A DNA stretch of 64,000 nucleotides from Sphingobacteriales bacterium (GCA_016699615.1 CP064984.1:1426001-1490000), one strand, 5' to 3'; shown: positions 8,057 to 15,857, counted from the stretch's first letter. Notes: generated by a model from the sequence alone, not told the origin. Numbers and translations are program-made.

Positions 8057-9842
8057 TGTGTTTGTTGCACAACGTAAAAATAATGACTTTTTTGATATTT
8101 TATATCTTCTGTATAAATAACTATATATTAATATACTTAGAATACTTTTATATAACATATGTTTGCTTATTCTTCGTATATTCGCACATGCAAGGACGCA
8201 AATCATTTCAACCTAAAACTATTTTCTTTACTTCTCTGCCTGAGCTCGTACCTCAAGATAATTTCTATAGAAAGCTGAATAGTGCCATTTCGCTTCATTG
8301 GATTTATAAGGCTACTGCTGTGTATTATGGCAATGATGGCAACGAAAGTATAGACCCAGTTGTGTTTTTCAAAATTCTGCTTGTTGGTTATCTCAACAAC
8401 ATAAATTCCGATAGAAAACTCATCGCTTTCTGTGCTGATTCACTTGCCATTCGTTTGTTTATTGGTTATGATATTGACGAGCCTCTTCCTTGGCATTCTA
8501 CTATTTCTAGAACTAGACAATTATATGGCGAAGAACTATTCCTTACACTTTTTCAACAAGTACTAAAGCTATGCGTAGACAAAGGCATGGTTAGTGGTAA
8601 GCGTCAATGTGTAGATAGTGCTTATGTAAAAGCCAATGCTTCTATGGATGCTTTGATAGAGAAACAAGTTGTTGATGATGCTGTATTGTATGCTAATGAA
8701 CTGAACGAACATAGCGACTTTAAAGTAAAAGCTTCTATGAAAAAAGCTGTAGACAAACACCATGCATGGAAAGCTAAAGCATACAAAGATATGCCTGGCA
8801 ATGCAGTAAATCCTAAACAGACAGATGAGCATGGCAATCTTATTCGTCCTAAATTTACCAGCAACCATACACACATCAATACAACAGACCCTGATGCTAG
8901 AATAGCAGTAAAGCCAGGCAAAGCAAGACAACTCAACTATCTTTGCTCAAGTAAGTGTAGACGATAAATATCATGTTATTACTGGTGCTTTGGCAGATTT
9001 TGCCAGCAAGAAAGATAGTGATAGTTTAGCTTTAATTATTGAGAAACAAGTGTTAATTTATTAGAAAATGATATAAAAATAAAGAAGTAATTGCCGATGC
9101 TGGTTATAGTAGTGGCAAGGCACTAAAGTATTTAGAGCAGAAAAATATAACAGCCTACATTCCTAATTTTGGACAATACAAAAGTGAAAGAGCAGGTTTT
9201 GTTTTCAATAGGATAGATAATCAGTATGAATGCCAGCGTGGCAACAAAGCAGTACTGAGCTACAAAGGGATAAAAACAGATAGCAAAGGTTATGAAAAGA
9301 AACAATACAGAAGTAGTGAAAGTGATTGCAAAAATTGTGCATTGAGAGCACAATGCTGTGGTAAGGTTACCAAATACAAAAAGATAGAAGACAGCATAGA
9401 TAAACCATATTATGATAGAATGCATGAACGTTTAACAAGTAATGAAGCGTATGCAAAGCGTATGGTACGGAAACGGAGTAGCACAGTAGAGCCAGTATTA
9501 GGCACGCTGATAAACTACAGAAACATGAAGCGAGTAAATACACGAGGCATACAAGGAGCAAACAAACACGTGTATTGATGGCGGCAATAAGTTATAATTT
9601 ACAGAAATACCTGTTCTTTAATAAGCCAAAGCGAAAAATAGAAGCATTAAGCCTTATTAAAAGCAATAAAAAGGCAAGAAACAGGCTAAAAAAGCAAATA
9701 GAAGCCTATATTTTTACAAGAAGCGCCACCAGATACCAGAGAACGAAAGTAAAGAAAGCAACAATATATTAATACTAATAATATATGATATATAAATTAT
9801 TTAAAATTGCCACCAAAAATACAACGTTGTGCAACTGCCACC
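8057..9842 (+). mobile_element. IS1182-like insertion sequence, copy 1 (defective)
   Basis: About 1786 bp, the same length as copy 2 and highly similar to it. The terminal inverted repeats share the perfect 12-bp core GTTGCACAACGT (8064-8075) and ACGTTGTGCAAC (9824-9835); the outermost 7 bases match only partly. The exact left boundary is uncertain by a few bases and no clear target duplication is seen. It carries a broken transposase gene and lies between the attC-like site of the RES unit and the 3' core of the SIR2 unit. Confidence 0.85.
8188..9772 (+). pseudogene. IS1182-family transposase, multiply frameshifted
   Basis: Starts MQGRKSFQPKTIFFTSLPEL, the DUF772-type N-terminus of IS1182 transposases, with the first catalytic Asp in QCVDSAYVK. 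The frame breaks near 8953 (NY | AQVSVDD junction), the same place as in copy 2. Relative to copy 2 it has one-base losses near 9043 and 9083 and two extra bases near 9570, so the C-terminal half with VIADAGYSS and STVEPVLGTL is out of frame. It cannot make a full transposase without several frame changes. Confidence 0.88.
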
Positions 9843-9857
9843 GATGTTAGCGGCAGG

Positions 9858-10766
9858 TTATTTTATCTTGTTTTTAATTTTCTTAATTGTGTCTGTATAG
9901 TATTGATGCCAATTGTCTTTATAATTGTCTTCTTTTGGTTTTATTACGGTCACATTCAATGATTTTAATAGTTCTTCTTTGTCAGCTTTAATGTTCCTGT
10001 CGTAAAAGTATATATTATTTGAAATTAAATTGCTTGATTTTTCTTCATTTAATATTCTTGCTCTTTTTGTTAGTAGCCACCAAATGTCTGTTTCACTATA
10101 ATCAAGTGAAAAGCCAAGTATATGAATGTTCGAGTTGAAAAACAATTCAGACCAAGAGCGATTGTCAAAATCTTTGGTTTTGAGCTTGTCTGTCATTTTT
10201 GTTATTCGAATTTGTTTTGAGTTTTCTTGAAATTCATAAGTTCCTTTTATATAAGCGTCTAGTTTACTTACAGAACCACAATAATGGTCAAGTCCTAACA
10301 TAATAGAAATAGGTTTGTCAATTTCACCGTGAATATTCCAAATTTTGCAGATTTCTTTTTCGTTTTTGTCTAATATCTGCGTCTGCCTTCTTATGCTGTA
10401 AATATCTTCCGTGCTATTATTAGAACTGAAATACTTCTCCACATTAGTTATGTAATTTCTAAATGCATAGTCGTAATTTGTAGTTAAGTAGTTTTCTGCA
10501 TTAAGTTCAAAGAGCATTTGATAAAACTCATTTGTTTCAATTTTTATAAGTAGGTCAGCGATTGAAAGTTTTATATTAAATTCAGTCTGCCTAATGTCAT
10601 TTGAAGTTTTGTTTTCAAATACGGCTCTTTCGTAAATGAATGTATTTGGTAATTCTCCATTGTCAAATATTTTCTTGCCTTTAATTCTGTTTAAAAGTTC
10701 ATTCCAAGGAATTGGTTTTTTACTCAAATTATTTAGTCCATTTCCAAAAAATATAGTGTCATTCAT
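9858..10766 (-). CDS. SIR2-like domain protein (candidate NADase, defence type)
   Basis: A 302-residue protein of the prokaryotic SIR2-like group rather than a deacetylase. Motifs: FFGNGLNNLS (6-15) for the nucleotide loop, TTNYD (95-99), IWNIHGE with His146, and GFSLDYSETDIWW (218-230). SIR2-like proteins of this kind act as NADases in phage-defence systems such as Thoeris and DSR, or form short two-gene systems. No effector partner is encoded next to it. The ATG follows a GTTAGCGGCAAG core by about 22 bases, and the stop is followed at once by CTGCCGCTAAC, so it is a single-gene cassette-like unit. The NADase activity is inference. Confidence 0.8.
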   Translation of the reverse strand: MNDTIFFGNGLNNLSKKPIPWNELLNRIKGKKIFDNGELPNTFIYERAVFENKTSNDIRQTEFNIKLSIADLLIKIETNEFYQMLFELNAENYLTTNYDYAFRNYITNVEKYFSSNNSTEDIYSIRRQTQILDKNEKEICKIWNIHGEIDKPISIMLGLDHYCGSVSKLDAYIKGTYEFQENSKQIRITKMTDKLKTKDFDNRSWSELFFNSNIHILGFSLDYSETDIWWLLTKRARILNEEKSSNLISNNIYFYDRNIKADKEELLKSLNVTVIKPKEDNYKDNWHQYYTDTIKKIKNKIK

Positions 10767-10788
10767 TGTTTGTAGTATGTCGGTTTAA

Positions 10789-10970
10789 CTTGCCGCTAAC
10801 GTGCGGCGGATTTGCGAAGTTACGAACTGCAAACGAAGTTTGCAAGTGAAGTAATTTTGCAAATCCGTTGATGTGTTGAAGGTCGAGCGTAGCGAGCCTA
10901 AACGCATCAACGGATGTAATCCGCCGCACGATGTGCAAAAGGCGTAGCGTAGCGAAGACTTTTGCACATC
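10789..10970 (-). repeat. attC-like structured repeat, copy A
   Basis: Core CTTGCCGCTAAC at 10789-10800, then a 12-bp perfect outer stem (10801-10812 with 10918-10929, GTGCGGCGGATT). Inside is an 11-bp stem (10863-10873 with 10905-10915, ATCCGTTGATG) and a short GCAAAC/GTTTGC hairpin near 10829. A further 12-bp hairpin follows at 10930-10941 and 10959-10970 (GATGTGCAAAAG). A near copy lies at 13611-13792. It is markedly richer in G+C than its surroundings. It lies just upstream of the SIR2 gene, where a cassette attC site would be. Confidence 0.75.
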
Positions 10971-11086
10971 GGTTTTGGGCTTTGCGAAGGCTGGGATTAG
11001 AAGTACTAATGTTCAAATTTAGCACAATGTTCATTAGATTTCCAAATGTTCAATTTAGCACTGAAGCCCAGCTTTTGCAAAACCCC
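10971..11086 (-). repeat. Second attC-like site, interrupted by IS copy 2
   Basis: Outer arms 10971-10995 (GGTTTTGGGC...AAGGCTGGG) and 11066-11086 (GCCCAGCTTTTGCAAAACCC) pair with small bulges. The interior contains TTTAGCAC twice. It abuts repeat copy A on one side and the left end of IS copy 2 on the other. Together with the CCACCAAC core after the Sel1-repeat gene on the far side of the IS, it would form one attC-like site. Confidence 0.5.
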
Positions 11087-11217
11087 TGTGTTTGTTGCAC
11101 AACGTAAAAATAATGACTTTTTTGATATTTTATATCTTCTGTATAAATAACTATATATTAATATACTTAGAATACTTTTATATAACATATGTTTGTTTAT
11201 TCTTCGTATATTCGCAC

Positions 11218-11997
11218 ATGCAAGGACGCAAATCATTTCAACCTAAAACTATTTTCTTTACTTCTCTGCCTGAGCTCGTACCTCAAGATAATTTCTATAG
11301 AAAGCTGAATAATGCCATTTCGCTTCATTGGATTTATAAGGCTACTGCTGTGTATTATGGCATTGATGGTAACGAAAGTATAGACCCAGTTGTATTCTTC
11401 AAAATACTGCTTGTTGGTTATCTCAACAACATAAATTCCGATAGAAGACTCATCGCTTTCTGTGCTGATTCACTTGCTATTCGTTTGTTTATTGGTTATG
11501 ATATTGACGAGCCTCTTCCTTGGCATTCTACTATTTCTAGAACTAGACAATTATATGGCGAAGAACTATTCCTTACACTATTTCAACAAGTACTAAAGCT
11601 ATGCGTAGACAAAGGCATGGTTGCTGGCAAGCGTCAATGTGTAGATAGTGCTTATGTAAAAGCCAATGCTTCTATGGATGCTTTGATAGAAAAACAAGTT
11701 GTTGATGATGCTGTATTGTATGCAGAAGAACTGAATGAACATAGCGACTTTAAAGTAAAAGCTTCTATGAAAAAAGCTGTAGACAAACACCATGCTTGGA
11801 AAGCTAAAGCATACAAAGACATGCCTGGCAATGTAGTAAATCCTAAACAGACAGATGAGCATGGCAATCTCATTCGTCCTAAATTTACCAGCAACCATAC
11901 ACATGTCAATACAACAGACCCTGATGCTAGAATAGCAGTAAAGCCAGGCAAAGCAAGACAACTCAACTATCGTTGCTCAAGTAAGTGTAGACGATAA
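11218..11997 (+). CDS. IS1182-family transposase, N-terminal part (copy 2)
   Basis: Starts at the ATG of MQGRKSFQPK and holds the DUF772 domain and the first catalytic Asp (QCVDSAYVKANASMD). The family continues through RQLNY into AQVSVDDKYHVITGAL, but here the frame ends seven residues after NYR at 11997. The continuation is in the +1 frame, open from 11942. A +1 slip around CGT TGC (11971-11976) would join the two parts. It is either a real programmed shift or an inactivating insertion shared with copy 1. Confidence 0.85.
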   Translation: MQGRKSFQPKTIFFTSLPELVPQDNFYRKLNNAISLHWIYKATAVYYGIDGNESIDPVVFFKILLVGYLNNINSDRRLIAFCADSLAIRLFIGYDIDEPLPWHSTISRTRQLYGEELFLTLFQQVLKLCVDKGMVAGKRQCVDSAYVKANASMDALIEKQVVDDAVLYAEELNEHSDFKVKASMKKAVDKHHAWKAKAYKDMPGNVVNPKQTDEHGNLIRPKFTSNHTHVNTTDPDARIAVKPGKARQLNYRCSSKCRR

Positions 11998-12004
11998 ATA
12001 TCAT

Positions 12005-12802
12005 GTGATTACTGGTGCTTTGGCAGATTTTGCCAGCAAGAAAGATAGTGATAGTTTAGCTTTAATTGTTGAGCAAACAAGTGTTAATTTATTAGAAAAT
12101 GATATAAAAATAAAAGAAGTAATTGCCGATGCTGGTTATAGTAGTGGCAAGGCACTAAAGTATTTAGAGCAGAAAAATATAACAGCCTACATTCCTAATT
12201 TTGGACAATACAAAAGTGAAAGAGCAGGTTTTGTTTTCAATAGAATAGATAATCAGTATGAATGCCAGCGTGGCAACAAGGCAGTACTGAGCTACAAAGG
12301 CATAAAGACAGATAGTAAAGGGTATGAAAAGAAGCAATACAGAAGTAGTGAAAGTGATTGCAAAAACTGTGCATTGAGAGCACAATGTTGTGGCAAAGTA
12401 ACCAAATACAAAAAGATAGAAGACAGCATAGATAAACCATATTATGATAGAATGCATGAACGTTTAACAAGTAATGAAGCGTATGCAAAGCGTATGGTAC
12501 GGAAACGGAGTAGCACAGTAGAGCCAGTATTAGGCACGCTGATAAACTACAGAAACATGAAGCGAGTAAATACACGAGGCATACAAGGAGCAAACAAACA
12601 TGTATTGATGGCAGCAATAAGTTATAATTTACAGAAATACCTGTTCTTTAATAAGCCAAAGCGAAAAATAGAAGCATTAAGCCTTAGTAAAAGCAATAAA
12701 AAGGCAAGAAACAGGCTAAAAAAGCAAATAGAAGCCTATATTTTTACAAGAAGCGCCACCAGATACCAGAGAACAAAAGTAAAGAAAGCAACAATATATT
12801 AA
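12005..12802 (+). CDS. IS1182-family transposase, C-terminal part (copy 2)
   Basis: Carries the second catalytic Asp (VIADAGYSSGKAL), a Cys-rich stretch (CKNCALRAQCCGK) and the catalytic Glu (STVEPVLGTLINYRNMKR). The GTG at 12005 is only the first start-like codon. The frame is open from 11942 and homology to the family runs through AQVSVDD, before this codon. It is therefore probably made, if at all, as part of a fusion with the upstream part and is not an independent protein. Confidence 0.8.
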   Translation: MITGALADFASKKDSDSLALIVEQTSVNLLENDIKIKEVIADAGYSSGKALKYLEQKNITAYIPNFGQYKSERAGFVFNRIDNQYECQRGNKAVLSYKGIKTDSKGYEKKQYRSSESDCKNCALRAQCCGKVTKYKKIEDSIDKPYYDRMHERLTSNEAYAKRMVRKRSSTVEPVLGTLINYRNMKRVNTRGIQGANKHVLMAAISYNLQKYLFFNKPKRKIEALSLSKSNKKARNRLKKQIEAYIFTRSATRYQRTKVKKATIY

Positions 12803-12892
12803 TACAAATAATATATGATATATAAATTATGTAAAACTGCCACCAAAAATACCACGTTGTGCAACTGCCACCGCTGTTGGTGGCAGGTGTTT

Positions 12893-13588
12893 TTAATTTA
12901 TATTTCTTGTCCTTCCTATAATTAATAAAAGTTCTTGTGCAGAACGGTGGTCTCCATCTTTGTCTGCAAGTTCTAAATATTTTCTAGCAGTTTCAATTGA
13001 TTGTTCTACTACTTCTCCTTCCAAATACATTTTACCAATAAAATAATTTGCTTCGTCAATATCATATTCTGAATTATAATGTTTGTCAATTGATTTAAAA
13101 AATTCTAAAGCTTTTAGTTTGTTCTTTTTTGTTCCTATTCCATAATAGTAGCATAGTCCAACCGTTAATTCTGCATAATAATTTTCAGAGCTATCAGCTT
13201 TTTTATAAAGTTCAAAAGCTTTTTCAAATTGTTGCTTGTTTCTGTATTCAATTCCTAAATTAAAGGTTGCAATTTCAGAACCGTTATTCATAGCTTTTTC
13301 ATATAATTTCATTGCAAGTTCTATGTCTTTATCGCAATGTTCATAAATTCCGTCATTCAAATAATTTGCATACCTAACCATACCATCAATATTTCCACTT
13401 TCATATGATCTCTTTGTCCAATAAAATGCAAGTTTTTTGTCACATTTTACGATTTCTATTTTGTCATATGACCAACCGTCTTCATAATATCCGGAAACCT
13501 CATTCATTGCTTCACTATCACCATTTTCTGCTTTTAGTAATAACAGATTGAAGTCGTCGATATTTTTAATATTAATATAGTCTTTCAT
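12893..13588 (-). CDS. Sel1-like / TPR repeat protein
   Basis: A 231-residue protein with four to five Sel1-type repeats: GDSEAMNEVSGYYEDG, GNIDGMVRYANYLNDGIY, AMKLYEKAMNNGSEIATF, AELTVGLCYYYGIGTKKN and ANYFIGKMYLEGE. Sel1 repeats mediate protein contacts; no catalytic domain is seen. The open frame extends 70 residues further to 13798, but that stretch is a translation of the attC-like repeat, so I chose the ATG at 13588. Its 3' end runs into CTGCCACCAAC, the core next to IS copy 2. It is the first unit of the array in transcription order. Confidence 0.8.
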   Translation of the reverse strand: MKDYINIKNIDDFNLLLLKAENGDSEAMNEVSGYYEDGWSYDKIEIVKCDKKLAFYWTKRSYESGNIDGMVRYANYLNDGIYEHCDKDIELAMKLYEKAMNNGSEIATFNLGIEYRNKQQFEKAFELYKKADSSENYYAELTVGLCYYYGIGTKKNKLKALEFFKSIDKHYNSEYDIDEANYFIGKMYLEGEVVEQSIETARKYLELADKDGDHRSAQELLLIIGRTRNIN

Positions 13589-13610
13589 TTTGCGGATTGT
13601 TTCGATACAC

Positions 13611-13792
13611 TTGCCACTAACGGCTCGGCGGCTTTGCGAAGTTACGAACTGCAAACGAAGTTTGCAAGTGAAGTAATTTTGCAAATCCGTTGATGTGTTG
13701 AAGGTCGAGCGTAGCGAGCCTAAACGCATCAACGGATGTAATCCGCCGCACGATGTGCAAAAGGCGAAGCGTAGCGAAGACTTTTGCACATC
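13611..13792 (-). repeat. attC-like structured repeat, copy B
   Basis: Near copy of 10789-10970, with the inner stems and the GATGTGCAAAAG hairpin intact. The outer left arm has changed (GGCTCGGCGGCTTT instead of GTGCGGCGGATT), so the outer stem pairs less well. A core TTGCCACTAAC faces the Sel1-repeat gene. It lies at the edge of the array; the terminator at 13798 follows directly. Confidence 0.75.
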
Positions 13793-13797
13793 ACACA

Positions 13798-13833
13798 AAT
13801 ATACGCAATAAATTGAATTGCGTATATTTTTTT
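13798..13833 (+). terminator. Strong hairpin terminator at array boundary
   Basis: A 12-bp perfect stem (13798-13809 AATATACGCAAT with 13817-13828), 7-base loop and T-run to 13833. The T-run is on the plus strand, although no plus-strand gene lies just upstream except the IS. It may shield the region at 14 kb from transcription out of the array. From 13834 to 14094 I see nothing else except a weak AGCT-flanked dyad near 14038-14070. Confidence 0.7.
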
Positions 13834-14094
13834 ATTAAAAATACTTTTTCTTTATAATCTTCTTATTATCAATATTCTATATTAAATATGTTTTTGCGTA
13901 TTTTGAATATCCTGTCGTATTGTTTTATCCATATTTCATTTGTGTATATCCAAAATGCGCAAGTTGTTTTTTGCTTTATCTTCAAATAATTAACATAAAC
14001 ATTTATGGAATTTTTCTGCTTTTGCGTCATTATTATAGCTGGGGGTACTTCAAACCTAAGCTGGCTTATTCTTTAATTTAAAAATTTTATTATT

Positions 14095-14295
14095 ATGTCA
14101 AACATCACCAACAGCAGATTGAGATACAAAGAATATCTGAAAATATATGCAACACATAATATTCCAATTATAGACACAAAAATTTGGGATTATGATGCAA
14201 CATTGCTCAATGGTCTTAAACTAAATCAGAAATTCTCCAACTATACCAAAGAAGAACTAGCTATTGTGCATGTATATATTGTAAGTAGTAAGTAA
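14095..14295 (+). CDS. Small hypothetical protein
   Basis: A 66-residue basic protein (MSNITNSRLRYKEYLK...) with several Tyr residues and no signal peptide or membrane segment. No family recognised. It has an ATG after an A/T-rich leader and lies alone between the array boundary and a minus-strand gene. Codon use is like the neighbours, so it may be real, but there is no homology evidence. Confidence 0.45.
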   Translation: MSNITNSRLRYKEYLKIYATHNIPIIDTKIWDYDATLLNGLKLNQKFSNYTKEELAIVHVYIVSSK

Positions 14296-14306
14296 CGTTG
14301 AAGAAA

Positions 14307-14669
14307 TTATTTCACAATTAATTTCCCAGTGCTTTGTATTCTTTCATCAATTTTTAGTTGATAAAAATATACGCCAGTGTATTTGAAACTGTCTTTAGAA
14401 ATTTTCACTTCATACTCTTTAACAGTATTTATTTTATACACTTCTTTTCCTAAAAGATTATAAAAAACAACACTTACCTTACTATTTGATAAGTCAATAT
14501 CTTCATTTATTTTAATGATAGCATCATCTACCAATGGATTTGGATATACTTTAATACTTTCTGTTTTGCTATCGAGAAAAGATTCTAGACGATTATTTGC
14601 ATGAATGTTTTGCGCAACAAACATTAAAAGTATTAAGACTAAACTCTGGAATGTAAATTTTCTACTCAT
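14307..14669 (-). CDS. Small secreted protein with T9SS type A sorting domain
   Basis: A 120-residue protein with an N-terminal signal peptide (MSRKFTFQSLVLILLMFVAQ, cleaved near IHA-NN). It has only about 15 residues before a type IX secretion C-terminal domain, which shows IKVYPNPLVDDAIIKI, VVFYNLLGKEVYKI and YTGVYFYQLKIDERI. Such domains normally sit at the end of large secreted enzymes or adhesins. Here the domain is nearly the whole protein. I chose the ATG at 14669 over a GTG at 14681. It may be a real mini-protein or the last piece of a decayed longer gene. Confidence 0.8.
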   Translation of the reverse strand: MSRKFTFQSLVLILLMFVAQNIHANNRLESFLDSKTESIKVYPNPLVDDAIIKINEDIDLSNSKVSVVFYNLLGKEVYKINTVKEYEVKISKDSFKYTGVYFYQLKIDERIQSTGKLIVK

Positions 14670-14750
14670 AGGCTTTTCCACATATTCTTATACGAATTTA
14701 ATAATTTATGTTGAAAAATGCAATATCTGTGCCATTTTTTTTACAAAAGA

Positions 14751-15749
14751 TTATACAATTCTTTCAGCTTCAAAGATAGAGATGATTTTGTCTATTGTTT
14801 CATCAACAGTAAGATATGATTTGCCACCAGATGCATTTCTATGTCCACCACCTTCAAAATGTTTTCTGCAGATTTCTTCAACAGAAATTTCTTTTTTAGA
14901 TCTAAAAGATAATTTAATCATTTTAGCTTCTTGTTTTATCAAGATGGCAACTTTAATTTTTGCAATACTCAATGGGTAATTAACCAAGCCTTCAGTATCG
15001 CCATTTTGTAGATTGTATCTATAGGCATCTTTTCTATCAACTAAAATATAAGCAATGCCCAAATCTTCACGCACAGTCAATTTTCTACTTAATGCATTAC
15101 CAATAAATCTCAATTTTTCTTCTCTACCATTTTGGTTCAGCAGTTCTTGTACAGCAACAATATCAAGACCACATTCTAATAATTTTGCTGTAATCTCAAA
15201 TGCATTTCTATTGGTAGCACCATTTGAAAAGCTTCCAGTATCTGTTAAAATTCCAGTATAAATACAAGTAGCTACTTCTTTGCTTGGCTCATACTGACTG
15301 TCTAATAATTGTAAAAACCTAAAAACCAATTCGCAAGTAGAACAAGCTTTTACATCATGCAGCACAAAATCTGCAAAATCTTTTGGATATAGATGGTGGT
15401 CTAATAATACAATTTTTGCCTGAGTTTGCTCAAATGCTTTATTAAATGGTTCTATTCTACTTAAATCATTAAAGTCTAAACAAAATATGATGTCTGCTTC
15501 ATAAACTAACGCATTACTCAATGTTGGATTTTCTTCATAGTTCCAAACTTCATCGCAATTTGGCATCCAATTAAAATAAAGTGGAAAGTCTGTTGGTGTT
15601 ACTACACGCACATGATGACCTTTTGGTTGTAAATAATTAAATAAAGCTAAAGAAGAACCCATTGCATCGCCATCAGGTTTTTGGTGCGTAGTTATCACTA
15701 TTTTTTTAGGCGTAGCTAAAAACGATTGAAGTTCTCCAATATTATTCAT
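14751..15749 (-). CDS. nrnA: DHH/DHHA1 phosphoesterase, NrnA-like
   Basis: Predicted oligoribonuclease / 3'-phosphoadenosine 5'-phosphate phosphatase that degrades nanoRNAs and pAp in the cytoplasm. DHH domain motifs: TTHQKPDGDAMGSSLAL, IFCLDFNDLSRI, LLDHHLYP and CIYTGILTDTGSFS, giving the metal-binding Asp and His residues. The C-terminal DHHA1 domain ends with GGGHRNASGG. At 332 residues the length is normal. The TAnnTTTG box ends only five bases before the ATG, so the mRNA may have almost no leader. Confidence 0.93.
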   Translation of the reverse strand: MNNIGELQSFLATPKKIVITTHQKPDGDAMGSSLALFNYLQPKGHHVRVVTPTDFPLYFNWMPNCDEVWNYEENPTLSNALVYEADIIFCLDFNDLSRIEPFNKAFEQTQAKIVLLDHHLYPKDFADFVLHDVKACSTCELVFRFLQLLDSQYEPSKEVATCIYTGILTDTGSFSNGATNRNAFEITAKLLECGLDIVAVQELLNQNGREEKLRFIGNALSRKLTVREDLGIAYILVDRKDAYRYNLQNGDTEGLVNYPLSIAKIKVAILIKQEAKMIKLSFRSKKEISVEEICRKHFEGGGHRNASGGKSYLTVDETIDKIISIFEAERIV

Positions 15750-15753
15750 ACTA

Positions 15754-15761
15754 CAAAGGTA
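15754..15761 (-). promoter_or_regulatory. TAnnTTTG promoter box immediately before nrnA
   Basis: On the minus strand TACCTTTG is followed by TAGT and then ATG. In Bacteroidota transcription starts about 4-7 bases after this box, which would place the first transcribed base at or next to the start codon. Confidence 0.55.
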
Positions 15762-15826
15762 GTAATTATTGTAGTACTACATTTAATATAAAAAGATGAA
15801 TTGTAAAAAAATAAATAGTTAATTAC

Positions 15827-15857
15827 TTGCATTATTAAAAAATATTATATAATTTTG
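15827..15857 (+). promoter_or_regulatory. Bacteroidota promoter, -33 TTG and -7 TAATTTTG
   Basis: TTG at 15827-15829 and TAATTTTG at 15850-15857 are separated by 20 bases, the expected spacing. The box ends two bases before an ATG at 15860, so translation more likely starts at the second in-frame ATG at 15878. Confidence 0.6.

Larger units (their letters stand above)
11087..12872 (+). mobile_element. IS1182-like insertion sequence, copy 2
   Basis: About 1786 bp, with inverted repeat cores at 11094-11105 and 12854-12865 identical to copy 1. The transposase is in two overlapping frames with no other damage. The right end CTGCCACC is followed by GCTGTTGGTGGCAGG. The IS end and the flanking core together form a 7-bp perfect inverted repeat (TGCCACC/GGTGGCA). 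Confidence 0.88.

Noticed and set aside
7975..8206. Minus-strand 102-residue frame starting MICVLACANIRRI (also at 11006-11236)
   Set aside because: It is a translation of the IS left end plus attC-like sequence, repeated at both IS copies.
8569..8931. Antisense open frames inside both transposase copies (also 11599-11961, 9132-9425, 12164-12457)
   Set aside because: They are Cys/Ile-rich shadows on the opposite strand of the transposase and change in step with it; no independent coding sign.
12005..12802. Independent gene starting at GTG 12005
   Set aside because: Family homology extends upstream of this codon in the same frame to about 11972, so it is the second half of the transposase.
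8057..12872. IS copies 1 and 2 as a composite transposon carrying the SIR2-like gene
   Set aside because: Both copies are in direct orientation, but copy 1 is multiply broken, no duplication flanks the pair, and each copy independently sits at an attC-like core, as does the remnant. Separate insertions explain the layout better.
14038..14080. Riboswitch in the leader of the 66-residue protein
   Set aside because: A weak AGCT-flanked dyad with GGGGG is present, but it fits no riboswitch consensus that I know.
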